Origin: Rozella allomycis CSF55 | Taxonomy: Eukaryota > Rozellomycota | Direction of reading: 5' to 3' | Length of the DNA stretch: 64,000 nucleotides | NCBI GenBank assembly: GCA_000442015.1 | Contig: KE561047.1 | Span: forward strand, 203,341-267,340 | Shown: positions 24,937-35,222 of the stretch, in pieces | Layout of the letters: the number at the start of each line of letters is the position of its first letter | Position numbering within the stretch: position 1 is the stretch's first letter | Notes under the pieces: generated by a model | Seen by the model: the letters and a program-made list of their open reading frames with translations, nothing else | Told to the model about the DNA's origin: nothing | Databases searched by the model: none | Position numbers and translations under genes: made by a program

Positions 24937-25235
24937 TTGGAAAGCAGAGTTTTACCGATTACGCTCAACGAACCTATTGCGATTGAACTAGCTATAAATG
25001 AAAAAAAGAGATCGATTTTAATTTGTGATACTTCATTAATTGAAAATGGTTTGTTGGAAAATGAAGTCTACTTCTTTATTGGTGATGTTGATTGGGTAGA
25101 AATTTTGAAAAAATATTCTAGGAAAAAAGATATTTCAATATCAAAGTTGCGAGAAGAGTAAATATTAAATGGCCAGATGATGTTCTTGTTTGGCAAAAGG
25201 TAGCATCAAAGGTCCTTCACTATGGAAATTCTTAA
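24937..25235 (+). CDS. Small OB-fold-like protein (TEN1- or RMI2-like), 5' end unresolved
   Basis: Removing a 26-nt intron beginning after 'FIGDVDW' yields 'EKRYFNIKVARRVNIKWPDD', 'VLVWQKVASKVLHYGNS' and a stop. With the upstream 'ILICDTSLIENGLLENEVYF' the pattern of short strands around a loop resembles the small OB-fold subunits TEN1 (CST telomere complex) or RMI2. The similarity is structural impression only. No in-frame ATG is visible next to this exon, so a first exon must lie upstream, in the short gap beside the divergent bystin gene. The coordinates give the coding part I can support. Confidence 0.4.
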
Positions 25236-25346
25236 ATCGTTATTCGTCACAGTTGTATAGTATTTATTTTCACCGCTTTGAATTGTTTCAAAGGCTTATT
25301 GCTCCTTGGGTACCTTAAATAAATTTTGTTTCGGATATTTCTTGTC

Positions 25347-25856
25347 ATGGAACTGGATGTAGGGAGACAGTGTTCTTTAAAATCTTGCAAACAACTAGAT
25401 TTTTTACCTTTTAAATGCCCCGCTTGTAGTCTTAGTTTTTGGTAAAAATAGAAGTGATTATAAAGTAGCGAAAATCACTGGAAGCCTGGTGACCATAGTT
25501 GCGTGAAACGAAGAGAATATGAACTCAAGAGAGACAACAAAACGATAGACTGTCCTGTTTGTTCGTTACCGATATCAATTCCATTTGGCCAAGATCCGAA
25601 TATTTATGTGGATGAACATATAAGAAAAGGTTGCAAGAAAGTTGAAATTTACCCTCACAAATGCAGTGTTGAAAAATGCAATCAGAAAGTGGCAGTGCGC
25701 ATTAAATGTAAAAATTGCAATAAAAATTATTGCTTAAAACACAGATTTCCTGGTGACCATAATTGTGCAAAGAAAGTAAGTAATGTAAATAACACCGATA
25801 CATGTGGGATTCAACAAGTCTCGCAGTGCTCGTTAAATCGGACGGGGAGTTTCTAA
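25347..25856 (+). CDS. ZFAND2: AN1-type zinc finger protein (ZFAND2-like)
   Basis: Two AN1 zinc fingers: the first 'CSLKSCKQLDFLPFKCPACS' continuing, across a 27-nt intron at about 25442-25468, into 'FCENHWKPGDHSC'; the second 'CSVEKCNQKVAVRIKCKNC' to 'YCLKHRFPGDHNC'. Spacing and the QLDFLPFKC block match ZFAND2A/B and fungal Cuz1-related proteins, which work with the proteasome and p97/Cdc48 under proteotoxic or arsenite stress. The last 16-20 residues are unlike the family. They are encoded by a GC-rich motif that recurs inverted at 29682, on the far side of the repeat region, so the natural C-terminus may have been replaced by an insertion. A GTAAGT after 'CAKK' could also be a splice donor. 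Confidence 0.85.
25837..25852 (+). repeat. Left copy of 16-bp inverted repeat flanking the retroelement region
   Basis: ATCGGACGGGGAGTTT is exactly the reverse complement of 29682-29697. The two copies bracket 3.8 kb of retroelement debris and are far more GC-rich than the surroundings. The left copy lies inside the last codons of the ZFAND2-like gene. Confidence 0.7.
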
Positions 25857-26015
25857 TTAATAAAAATTTCTTCACACAAAACAACTGTTTTCTATCGTGA
25901 TCATTTTNGGGCTACAAATTTTATCTTTTAATATAATTTTATAATCGATTGCATAATAATTAATATAATTTTATAATCGATTGTATACGTTTTAAGATTC
26001 GCTACACTATGGGAN

Positions 26016-26165
26016 TAATGCAATAGAAGGAATATTGAAGAGATTGAATATGGAATATGCGCATGAATATACGATTCCTGTTGAATTGAAGAAAGTATAT
26101 TCGAAGTGTGACAGTCCAGTGATAGGGAGTCCGGAGCACCAAGAAATGAAAGATGTACCATACAA
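26016..26165 (+). pseudogene. Copia reverse transcriptase fragment, copy 1
   Basis: Encodes part of the palm-to-connection stretch ('EYTIPVELKKVYSKCDSPVI', 'GSPEHQEMKDVPY') and stops at the N at 26166. It is nearly identical to the corresponding part of copies 2 and 3. Confidence 0.75.
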
Positions 26166-26166
26166 N

Positions 26167-26661
26167 AAGAGTGTAGACGATGTTGTTAGATATATTGAAA
26201 CAAAATATAAAATAAATTTATTAGGAAAGATTAACTGGTTCTTGGGAAAAGGAATTGAAAGAGATGGAAATGAATTGAGAATGAGTCAAAAGAGTGCAAT
26301 AGAAGGAATATTGAAGAGATTTAATATGGACGATGCGAATGAATATACAATTCCTGTTGAACTGAAGAAAGTATATTCGAAGTGTGACAGTCCAGTGATA
26401 GGGACTCCGGAGCACCAAGAAATGAAAGATGTACCATACAGACAAGCAGTCGGAAGTTTGATTTATTTGGCGAAGTGTACAAGACCAGATATAGCATATG
26501 CAGTGAGTCTTGCGAGCAGATTCTTATCGAATCCAGGGAAAGAGCATTGGTTGTTAGTCAAGCGAATCCTCAGATACTTAAAATACACTAAAGAATATAG
26601 TTTAATAATGGATGGAATAAATGAAGATAAATTTATTTGTCAAGGATATGTTGATGCCGAT
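26167..26661 (+). pseudogene. Copia reverse transcriptase fragment, copy 2 (longest)
   Basis: The longest open pol piece, about 165 codons. It reads 'INWFLGKGIERDGNELRMSQ', 'QAVGSLIYLAKCTRPDIAYA' and 'VKRILRYLKYTKEYSLIM', the diagnostic C-terminal part of the Ty1/copia reverse transcriptase (RVT_2) and the start of the connection to RNase H. The catalytic YVDD region lies upstream and is not present. Truncated on both sides by N joints, so no functional enzyme is encoded. Confidence 0.85.
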
Positions 26662-26662
26662 N

Positions 26663-26989
26663 AAGTGTAGAAGACGTTGTTAAATAAATTGAAACGAAAA
26701 ATAAAATAAATTTATTAGGAGAGATAAACTGGTTTTTGGGAATAGCAATTGAAAGAGATAGAAATGAATTAACAATGAGTCAAACGAGTGCAAAAGACGG
26801 AATATTGAAGAGATGTAATATGTAAGATGCGAATGAATACACGATTCCTGTTGAACCGAAGAAGGTATACTCGAAGTGTGACAGTCCAGTGATAGGAAGT
26901 CCGGAGCACCAAGAAATGAACGATGTACCATATTGCCAGGCAGTTGGAAGTTTGATTTATTTAGCAAAGTGTACAAGACCAGATATCGC
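26663..26989 (+). pseudogene. Copia reverse transcriptase fragment, copy 3
   Basis: A diverged repeat of copy 2 with an in-frame stop at the position where the other copies read 'FNMDDANEY' (a TAA at 26823). Then it continues 'PEHQEMNDVPYCQAVGSLIY' and ends at an N. Clearly decayed. Confidence 0.75.
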
Positions 26990-26990
26990 N

Positions 26991-27199
26991 GTAAAACCAT
27001 GCGAATCATAGTAGAAGAAAAAGAAGCAAAGTCTGGGTGCCAACCAGTTCACAAGAAGATTACCGAAGCTTTTGGTAAGAAAAGAAAATCAAGCACTACA
27101 TCTCTAAATGAACATGACACGACCACCGATGTAGTCCTTAAACCAACCAATAATGAAGTTAACTCATCCACTGAGAAGGATCTTTTATTGAAAATTTAT
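26991..27199 (+). other. Non-retroviral insert between N joints
   Basis: Bounded by N at both ends, this 209-bp piece is open in one frame ('EEKEAKSGCQPVHKKITEAF', 'GKKRKSSTTSLNEHDTTTDV'). It has no similarity to copia pol and looks like a slice of a lysine/serine-rich host protein. It may be a chimeric assembly piece. No family recognised. Confidence 0.45.
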
Positions 27200-27200
27200 N

Positions 27201-28095
27201 CGCATATGAATTAAGTCTTGCGAGCAGATTCTTATCGAATCCAGTGAAAGAGCACTGGTTACTAGTCACGCGAATTCTCAGATACTTAAAATACACAAAA
27301 GAATACCGTTTGATAACGAATGGAATAAATGAAGATAAATTTATTTGTCAAGGATATGTTGATGCCGNTAAAGGATAATGTTGCTCCACCTGTGAATATG
27401 ACTCCAGCCGCTGAAGTACCTCTAGCTGATGTTAAGACCAGATAGAGCATATGCAGTGACTCTAGCATTGGTTGTTAGTCAAGCGAATTTTCAGATACTT
27501 AAGAAACACTAAAGAATATAGTTTGATAATGAATGGAATAAATGAAGATAAATTTATTTGTCAAGGATATGTTGATGCCGATTGGGCGGCTGACAATGAA
27601 TCAAGAAGAAGTATCTTTTCAAGATAAATGGAAACTAAGTATCATGGAAAAGTCAAAGGCAAGCAACAGTAGCACTATCAACAGTTGAAGCGGAATATAT
27701 GGCATTATCAAGCGCATAGCAGGAACCATTGTGGATTAACAGTTTAATGAGTGAATGGGAGATATCTTTTGAANACATTATGGATTAAGAGTTGAATGGG
27801 TGAATTGGAGATAACTTTTGAAGCGGAATTAAGTTGTATGAAGATAACAAAGGAGCGATAGCATTGACCAAAGANTAGCAGGAACCATTGTGGATTAACA
27901 GTTTAATGAGTGAATGGGAGATATCTTTTGAAGGGGGATTTAAGTTGTATGAATACAATAAAGGAGCGATAGCTTTGACCAAGGAAACGAGCGGGAGAAG
28001 TAGGAGCAACCACATTGACATCAGGTATCACTTCATTACCGCTTACTTGTTATGCAAACCCGGCTATATTTCGCCCTTATGGGATTGCTAGTGTG
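27201..28095 (+). pseudogene. Copia RT C-terminus and RNase H fragments, several partial copies
   Basis: Pieces read 'LASRFLSNPVKEHWLLVTRI', then RNase H motifs 'ADWAADNESRRSI' and, in the last copy, 'GAIALTKETSGRSRSNHIDI' followed by RYHFI, the usual end of copia pol. The 'PLWINSLMSEWEISFE' unit appears three times (about 27720, 27775 and 27877) around N joints. Stops and frameshifts separate the motifs. Confidence 0.75.
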
Positions 28096-28598
28096 AAAAT
28101 GAAGTGCAACAAAGCTTATCTGATGGTGTCTAGGGAAGAATCAGGGTATAAGAAGAAATCGGAAAATAGATAAACATTCCGTTACTAATCTCAACTCTTT
28201 ATAAGTTTTAATAAGTTTCTTTATTAAGTGACGAATCAGTTATAAGAAAAACCAAATCAATCCATTAAAAGAAACCACATTTATTAAAATTAAGAACCTT
28301 TGGCCTCACATTTGTCAAAACATTTCTTCATTTTTTGATCCCGAGACTTCATAAGTATGTTTTCTATCGTGATCATTGTTTAACATTAGTTTGAAGTCTG
28401 AAGATCCATGGAAAGTGTGATTTCGTCCAAAATTAAATCTATCGTTCGTGACCTTCATTTACAGTCTCCAAATCCCGAATCTATAAAAAATAAACAATAA
28501 ATTTCTTCACACATTTCTTAGCTCATTTAAATAAATTTATTCACACAAAACAAGTTTTTCTATCTTTATCATTTTTTGACATTAGTGTGATTTCGTCT

Positions 28599-28702
28599 NN
28601 NNNNNNNNNNNNNNNNNNNNNNNNNNNNNNNNNNNNNNNNNNNNNNNNNNNNNNNNNNNNNNNNNNNNNNNNNNNNNNNNNNNNNNNNNNNNNNNNNNNN
28701 NN
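28599..28702. other. Assembly gap (104 N)
   Basis: Run of 104 unknown bases inside the repeat region. The flanks are AT-rich repeat sequence. Confidence 0.95.
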
Positions 28703-28753
28703 TCACTTACCGTTTTCCAGTTTCCTCCTACGAATCCCGAATCTCAATTATCA

Positions 28754-29150
28754 TGTTGTAATAAATAAATGTGTACAAATTTTATCTTTTAATTAATATA
28801 AATTTATAATCGATTGTATACTATTTAAGATTCGCTACACTATCATGGACTCAAAAGTAGGTGTAACAAGCGATTCTTATGGCTCCAAAACGCTAATAAA
28901 AAAATAAAATAACAATTTATTGTTTTAATTTAATTTATTTATAATTAGTCACAAATGTGCCATATTAANATTTAATTTAATTTATTTATTATAATTAGTC
29001 ACAAATGTGCCATATTAATGAGCAACCCAACATGCACCTTAAAAGACATCCGCCACCTATATCTCAACAACTACCTTCACTATAGGGGTTGAAAATAAAT
29101 ATTACTTCGTATATTGGATGTTCTGAGTTCTTAGACCAAATTTGGGAGGA
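28754..29150 (+). repeat. LTR-like tandem repeat, copy A (interrupted)
   Basis: About 395 bp, shared with copy B at 29152. Common blocks include TATAATCGATTGTATAC, AAGATTCGCTACACTATC, a short peptide frame starting 'M(D/N)SKVGVTSDSYGSK', CACAAATGTGCCATATTAAT and CTATAGGGG. An N at 28969 and a repeated A/T-rich block show an internal join. A fragment of the same family lies at 25911-26014, so the unit flanks the pol pieces on both sides as an LTR or its 5' leader would. The ends (TG...CA) are not clean enough to prove an LTR. Confidence 0.6.
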
Positions 29151-29151
29151 N

Positions 29152-29507
29152 GTTGTCATAAATAAATGTCTACAAATTTTATCTTTTAATTAATATAAAC
29201 TTATAATCGATTGTATACTTTTTAAGATTCGCTACACTATCATGAACTCAAAAGTAGGTGTAACAAGCGATTCTTATGGCTCCAAAGCGCTAATAAAAGA
29301 AATAAAATAACAATTTATTGTTTTAATTTAATTTATTTATAATTAGTCACAAATGTGCCATATTAATGAGCAATCCAACATGCACCTTTCAAAACTTCCG
29401 CCACCTATATCTCAAGAACTACCTTTACTATAGGGGCTAAAAATAAATATTGCTTGGTATATTGGGTGTTCTCTCTTCATAGACCAAATTTGGGAGAAAC
29501 GGAAGCA
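29152..29507 (+). repeat. LTR-like tandem repeat, copy B
   Basis: Second copy of the unit at 28754, with scattered substitutions. Its end 'CCAAATTTGGGAG' is the same as that of copy A. It runs straight into the (CA)n tract. See copy A for the shared blocks. Confidence 0.6.
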
Positions 29508-29518
29508 AAAAATGGTTA

Positions 29519-29571
29519 CATACACACAGACACACACACACACACATACACACACACACACACACACACCA
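29519..29571 (+). repeat. (CA)n microsatellite
   Basis: About 50 bp of nearly pure CA dinucleotides with three single-base interruptions. The only long dinucleotide tract in the window, at the border between the repeat block and the enolase gene. Confidence 0.95.
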
Positions 29572-29681
29572 CTCGACAACCCCCCTGGTCAGCGATGTAA
29601 ATCCCTTAAAGTGAGTGTGTATTCGAGGTGAAAATGGTGTTAACTCAACATGCCAATAATCGTTTCTGAAGTCCGGGTCGT

Positions 29682-29697
29682 AAACTCCCCGTCCGAT
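29682..29697 (-). repeat. Right copy of 16-bp inverted repeat flanking the retroelement region
   Basis: AAACTCCCCGTCCGAT, the exact reverse complement of 25837-25852. It sits 28 bp from the enolase stop codon. Confidence 0.7.
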
Positions 29698-29724
29698 AAA
29701 AAATTTAAACTGACTAGGTAGGAT

Positions 29725-31193
<1,469 letters not shown>

Positions 31194-31260
31194 TTACAAT
31201 CTCATAAATAATTCAAACTTCAATTGAACAAATTTATTTGCATATTCAATATATTTGTGA

Positions 31261-31542
31261 TTAAAACGTGTACTTGAGATATTCTGTCATGAGTGAATTG
31301 ACATCTACCTTAACGGCTTTTGTTTTAATTTTCTTTGACTAACTCCTAATACATTTTACCATAACAGTAGTACAAGACGCGAGCTTAGCGAATTCCGAAG
31401 CGCATATGCTCGAATCGACGCCAGATGTTCGCCAGCAAGTCATTAAGGCACTTAATTCTTTCATACATGGCTTAGGCTGTTTCACGGCTTTACTATTAAA
31501 AATGAATCGATCAAGTTTCTTGGGCAATGGATTACCTCGCAT
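31261..31542 (-). CDS. MRP10: Mitochondrial small ribosomal subunit protein mS37 (Mrp10/CHCHD1)
   Basis: A short basic protein starting MRGNPLPKKLDRF. It has a twin CX9C motif: 'CMKELSALMTC' and 'CASEFAKLASC' separated by 'WRTSGVDSSI'. This is the CHCH domain of Mrp10/CHCHD1, a mitoribosomal protein imported through Mia40. A 27-nt intron near the end (GT...AG) leads to a basic C-terminal tail 'SKKIKTKAVKVDVNSL' and a stop at 31261. Without splicing, translation would stop at 31339 four codons after a Met-Val; both forms keep the CHCH domain. Confidence 0.8.
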
Positions 31543-31667
31543 TACACTTTGAATTGAATATAGAAATTTCAGTTCTAAGATGACGACCGTTAATTAGTTC
31601 ATTTTAGAGCGAAAAAAATTGATGTTGTGTTACTGTTTGATAAAAATTTACATTGAAATTGGTAACC

Positions 31668-34021
31668 ATGTCGAAAGCTGAAGTCCAACGAATTTATCAA
31701 ACTTCAGAGACTCAACAATCCAGACCTCGTGATTATATTTACGGTAAAAATTATTTGAATCATTGATGCAGATGGAACTTATACAGTTTCTTCTGTTAAA
31801 GATCATGTAAATCTGGTTAATAAAGCCGTTGCTCAACCTCCAGTAATTTCATTGACTCGCATTGAAAAAGAAATCATATCCGATATACGAGAACATGTTC
31901 AGCTCATTGCATCAGTATCCTTCTCACGTGAATGCCATACATCAAAGCAAAGTGAACTATAATCTCGGACTACCGAGGAATACAAGAGAGACAAGGGTTG
32001 ACGTTGGAGGAAAAGATAGATATCTGTATTTTAAGCGTGCTCTTGTACCATATCATCCCACTGTTGTATCTCAATTGATTTATGGTAGACGCCCCCAGAC
32101 GAAAGGAAAGGATCAAAAGCTAGAAAAAGAGCCGCCAACAAAAACAATCTCAATTCAGACAGTTTTTAGAGAATCTTACGCACAGACGGATCCGTTTTCA
32201 CCTGATTTTGTATTGGCCAAAGACATTGATCCAGAGAAGCAAATGCCCGAGTTGCTTTCATTAGCGTCCCTGACGTTTCAAAATGGACTTCCTGTTTCTA
32301 TCGCGGAACTTGATATGATCGAAAGAGCAAGAGCAAAGAGAGAATGGGAAAAGACACTCCCGGAAGTTGTCGATGATGAGTCCTTTGAGAGGAGATTGAA
32401 AATGATGGAGGAAATGGAAATCATAGAATGGCAAGAACGTGAAAGAGAAATTGAAAGGCTCCAGAAAATAAGATTAGATATATTGCAAAAAGTTATAGAA
32501 GAAAGAGAAGCAGAAGGTGAACAAGAGAGTGAGGAAAGATTAAAGAAGCTTTGGCAACAAAAATTACAAGAAAGAGATCATTTAAGAGAAAAAATTGAGA
32601 AGAAAAAGGTTAAACGTAAATGTGTCGTCATTTTGTTTGAATTTAGTTTTAAGGAAACTGGAAGACAAACGTAGAAAAATTAGCCAAATCAATTTCAAAA
32701 AGAAAGATATAATAGAAGATTACATGAATTATTCTTCCGAACTTTATGTCCCTAAAAAGAGAAACGGATTGCTGATGAAACAAATGCCGCCAGATGTGGA
32801 ATTTGAATCAAGCATGGACCCTTCTATTACTAACATCAAAGGTAAAATATTTAATATTATTAGAATTGACTTAAAGGCGGCGCTTCAAATAATGGTAGAA
32901 CCAAAGGTTGAGATGATTGATGAAATGCCTGTTTTGGATTATGAGTACCGAAAAGAGCTAATTTTGAAACAACAATTGGATATTTTGTCAGATATCTCGT
33001 TCCAAAAGACTAAAATACAAGAAAGAGACGAAATGCCATTGAAATGTGTTCAAAAGATTGAAAAGAAGATTGAAAGACCTCCAACACCTACATTGGACTT
33101 TGAGTAAGCTAAAAAAAATTAAATACAATAGAAATGATGAAAAAGATAAAAAGGAACAGGCTGTCTTATTACTACAAAGATATTTACGTGGTCGCTCTTC
33201 TCAGATAAAGACTCTCAGGGGTATTTTGTTATAGAGTCTAACATAGAAATGGAAAGACGATTACCTCTAATTAAAGAAATAAGAACGAGAAAGAACATAT
33301 CGGACGCTGACATCAAGCCTTTTGACAATGCCGAGATTGCAGTCGTTGAAACCAATGAGCAAGTAAGCAACTTTGCAAATAATGTATAGAAATTTCAAAA
33401 TCTTGTTGATCAAACAATTACCTCAGACTTTATGGGAAGGGAACTTGAATTTATCCAAAAAGAGCTTGTGCGCTTAAAAGAAGAACAAAAAATGGCAGCC
33501 TTAATTAAGTTAGCGGAAAGAACTCGCAGATTACGGGAGGCTGAAGAAAGCGGCAGAAGACAAGTAGAATTAGCCAAACTGAAAGAGAGGGATGAAGTTT
33601 TTAGACAAACGTTTAAAATACATCAAGAATCTGTCGATACATTCTTAGAAGACGTCATTCTTGATTCAATTGATAAAACTTCAGATGGAAATGCAAGAAA
33701 GTATGTCAGAACATATGCATCTAAACTAAACGATTTCATTGATGATACTGATAAAAAGTATATTTTCCATTTCAAAAATATAGTGAATCCAATGATGTGA
33801 CTGTAGCAAGGCTTGTTTCAAGTTTTCTTATTCCACATGTTGAAAAGGAGATAGTTAGGCGCCAAGGTAATTATTAGGCTAAACAATAATAAGTTGCCAT
33901 GCAGCAACAACCATATTTACAGGCTGCACATGAATCTATTTACAGCGCTGTCTACATGATGTCGAAAAATATAGACGATATGAATAAGGATAAAGAAGAT
34001 AAGCTATCTGATTCGGAGTAA
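31668..34021 (+). CDS. CFAP91: Cilia- and flagella-associated protein 91 (CFAP91/MAATS1)
   Basis: Blocks run in the same order as animal CFAP91: 'RPRDYIYDGTYTVSSVKDH', 'GGKDRYLYFKRALVPY', 'YAQTDPFSPDFV', 'PELLSLASLTFQNGLPVSIA', 'ELDMIERARAKREWEKTLPE', 'RRKISQINFKKKDIIEDYMN', 'MGRELEFIQKELVRLKEEQ' and 'LREAEESGRRQVELAKLKE'. CFAP91 is part of the calmodulin- and spoke-associated complex at the base of radial spokes 2 and 3 in motile cilia. About 700 residues with long coiled coils and at least seven introns of 26-30 nt. The last exon ends 'SDSE'. It diverges from mS37 with 125 bp between starts. Confidence 0.92.
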
Positions 34022-34082
34022 AAATAAATTTCTTTAGTGTAAATTTTATATTCAGATACTATTCTGGACAGACCCTATCATA

Positions 34083-34154
34083 TCCGCATTGGTCTAGTGG
34101 CTAGGATTTTGCGCTTTCACCGCAAAGGCCGGGGTTCGATTCCCCGATGCGGAA
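34083..34154 (+). tRNA. tRNA-Glu (UUC anticodon)
   Basis: 72 bp fold into a full cloverleaf. The acceptor stem TCCGCAT pairs with ATGCGGA, followed by discriminator A. The anticodon stem TTGCG/CGCAA encloses loop CTTTCAC, giving anticodon TTC. The T-arm CCGGGGTTCGATTCCCCG is perfect. Internal RNA polymerase III A box (TGGTCTAGTGG) and B box (GGTTCGATTCC) are present. No intron. A T-run follows at about 34199. Confidence 0.97.
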
Positions 34155-34388
34155 CTTTCTTTTACGTCTTTTAACAAGACATTCACTTTATTTTTGCAAA
34201 TTTTTTTGACAGCCACATTATTTCCATTTTAATTTACAAAAGTTTTCATATATCGTATACCTTCATAATGATTAATAAAAATATGATCTGCAGTCCGTAG
34301 TAGGCTTCCTTTTTGTGAATGTTCTACTAACAAAGAACTTATTGATTCTTGATATCGGAAATTTCAGAATTTTTTTCTTCATGGAAGT

Positions 34389-35215
34389 ATGCCATTTTTC
34401 AAAAGTTCACCTCAGGATACTTTTGATTTATCAAAAAAGAAAAAAAAGAAGTCCAAACCAATTTCCGCCGAAGAGGATGTGAGTTCTTCAACTCCAATAA
34501 CTGAAGTTGCTGAAAGTGCCGCACAGGAGAACATTGATCAAGATATGTTTAGCATGAAGAAAAAGAAAAAGAAGAAGCCTACGACGGAAAAACAGGTTGA
34601 GGAGAGTGCAACGCCTGACGCAAAAGATGAAGACATTGCAATCCAAGTCAACAGCCCTTACAATTACCAACAAGTAATAGTTTTGTGTATTGGTTATTTA
34701 AAGATGTTGACTAGAATATATAACATTCTAAAGCAGAGGAATCCAGATTCTGGAGACAGACGTGCCGTATTCAGGCCATTACCTGCCAAAGTTATCAGAG
34801 ATGGGACAAAGAAAGTTGCATTTAATAATTTCAGTGCTGTATGCGAGCAGTAATATTTATTTATTTAACCTAAAAGTCTTCGTCGATCAATTGAACACGT
34901 TATGCAATTTGTTTTGACTGAACTTGGAACAACTGGTTCTATTGACGGAAGTAGACGCCTCATTATTAGGGGTGTTTTAAAAGAAAGGCAAATTGATAAG
35001 CTTATTGAAACTTACACGAGTAATGTTTTACAGCTTTGGCGATGATAGATGAATATGTGATTTGCAGAGATTGTCAAAGTAATTTGACGAGTCTTGTAAA
35101 GGAAAATCGTTTGACCTTTTTACGATGTGAAAACTGTGGAGCATCTCGAACTGTTCAAGAAATCAAAGCTGGATTTAAAGCTCAAACTCGTTTCCAAAAG
35201 AAAGTTGTCACATAA
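34389..35215 (+). CDS. EIF2S2: Translation initiation factor eIF2 beta subunit
   Basis: An N-terminal polylysine pair ('KKKKKKSKP' and 'KKKKKKKPTTEK'), which in the family binds eIF5 and eIF2B, is followed by the core: 'YNYQQMLTRIYNILKQRNPD', 'KVIRDGTKKVAFNNFSAVCE', 'EHVMQFVLTELGTTGSIDG', and a C-terminal C2-C2 zinc ribbon 'CRDCQSN' and 'CENCGASRTVQEIKAGFKAQ'. eIF2 carries initiator Met-tRNA to the 40S subunit. Three introns (27-30 nt) lie near 34674, 34852 and 35021. The family has three Lys blocks in most species; only two are seen here. It ends 7 bp from the convergent glutamate dehydrogenase stop. Confidence 0.93.
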
Positions 35216-35222
35216 ACTCAGT

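Larger units (their letters stand above)
25857..29572. mobile_element. Scrambled Ty1/copia-type LTR retrotransposon region with assembly gaps
   Basis: A 3.7-kb block of partial reverse transcriptase, RNase H and LTR-like pieces in near-duplicate copies, joined at single N characters (25908, 26015, 26166, 26662, 26990, 27200, 27368, 27774, 27875, 28969, 29151) and one run of Ns. No intact polyprotein exists: the pol pieces carry stops and breaks. The joints and duplications look partly like assembly collapse of several element copies. Small non-retroviral pieces (26991-27199, 27369-27440) are embedded. Unlike the rest of the window, there is no host gene I can support here. Confidence 0.8.

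Noticed and set aside
26991-27199. Calling the Lys/Ser-rich open slice a host gene
   Set aside because: Both ends are N joints, no start or stop belongs to it, and it is probably misplaced by the assembler.
29519-29571. Possible telomeric or functional repeat
   Set aside because: It is a simple (CA)n microsatellite, not a telomere-type unit, and is internal.
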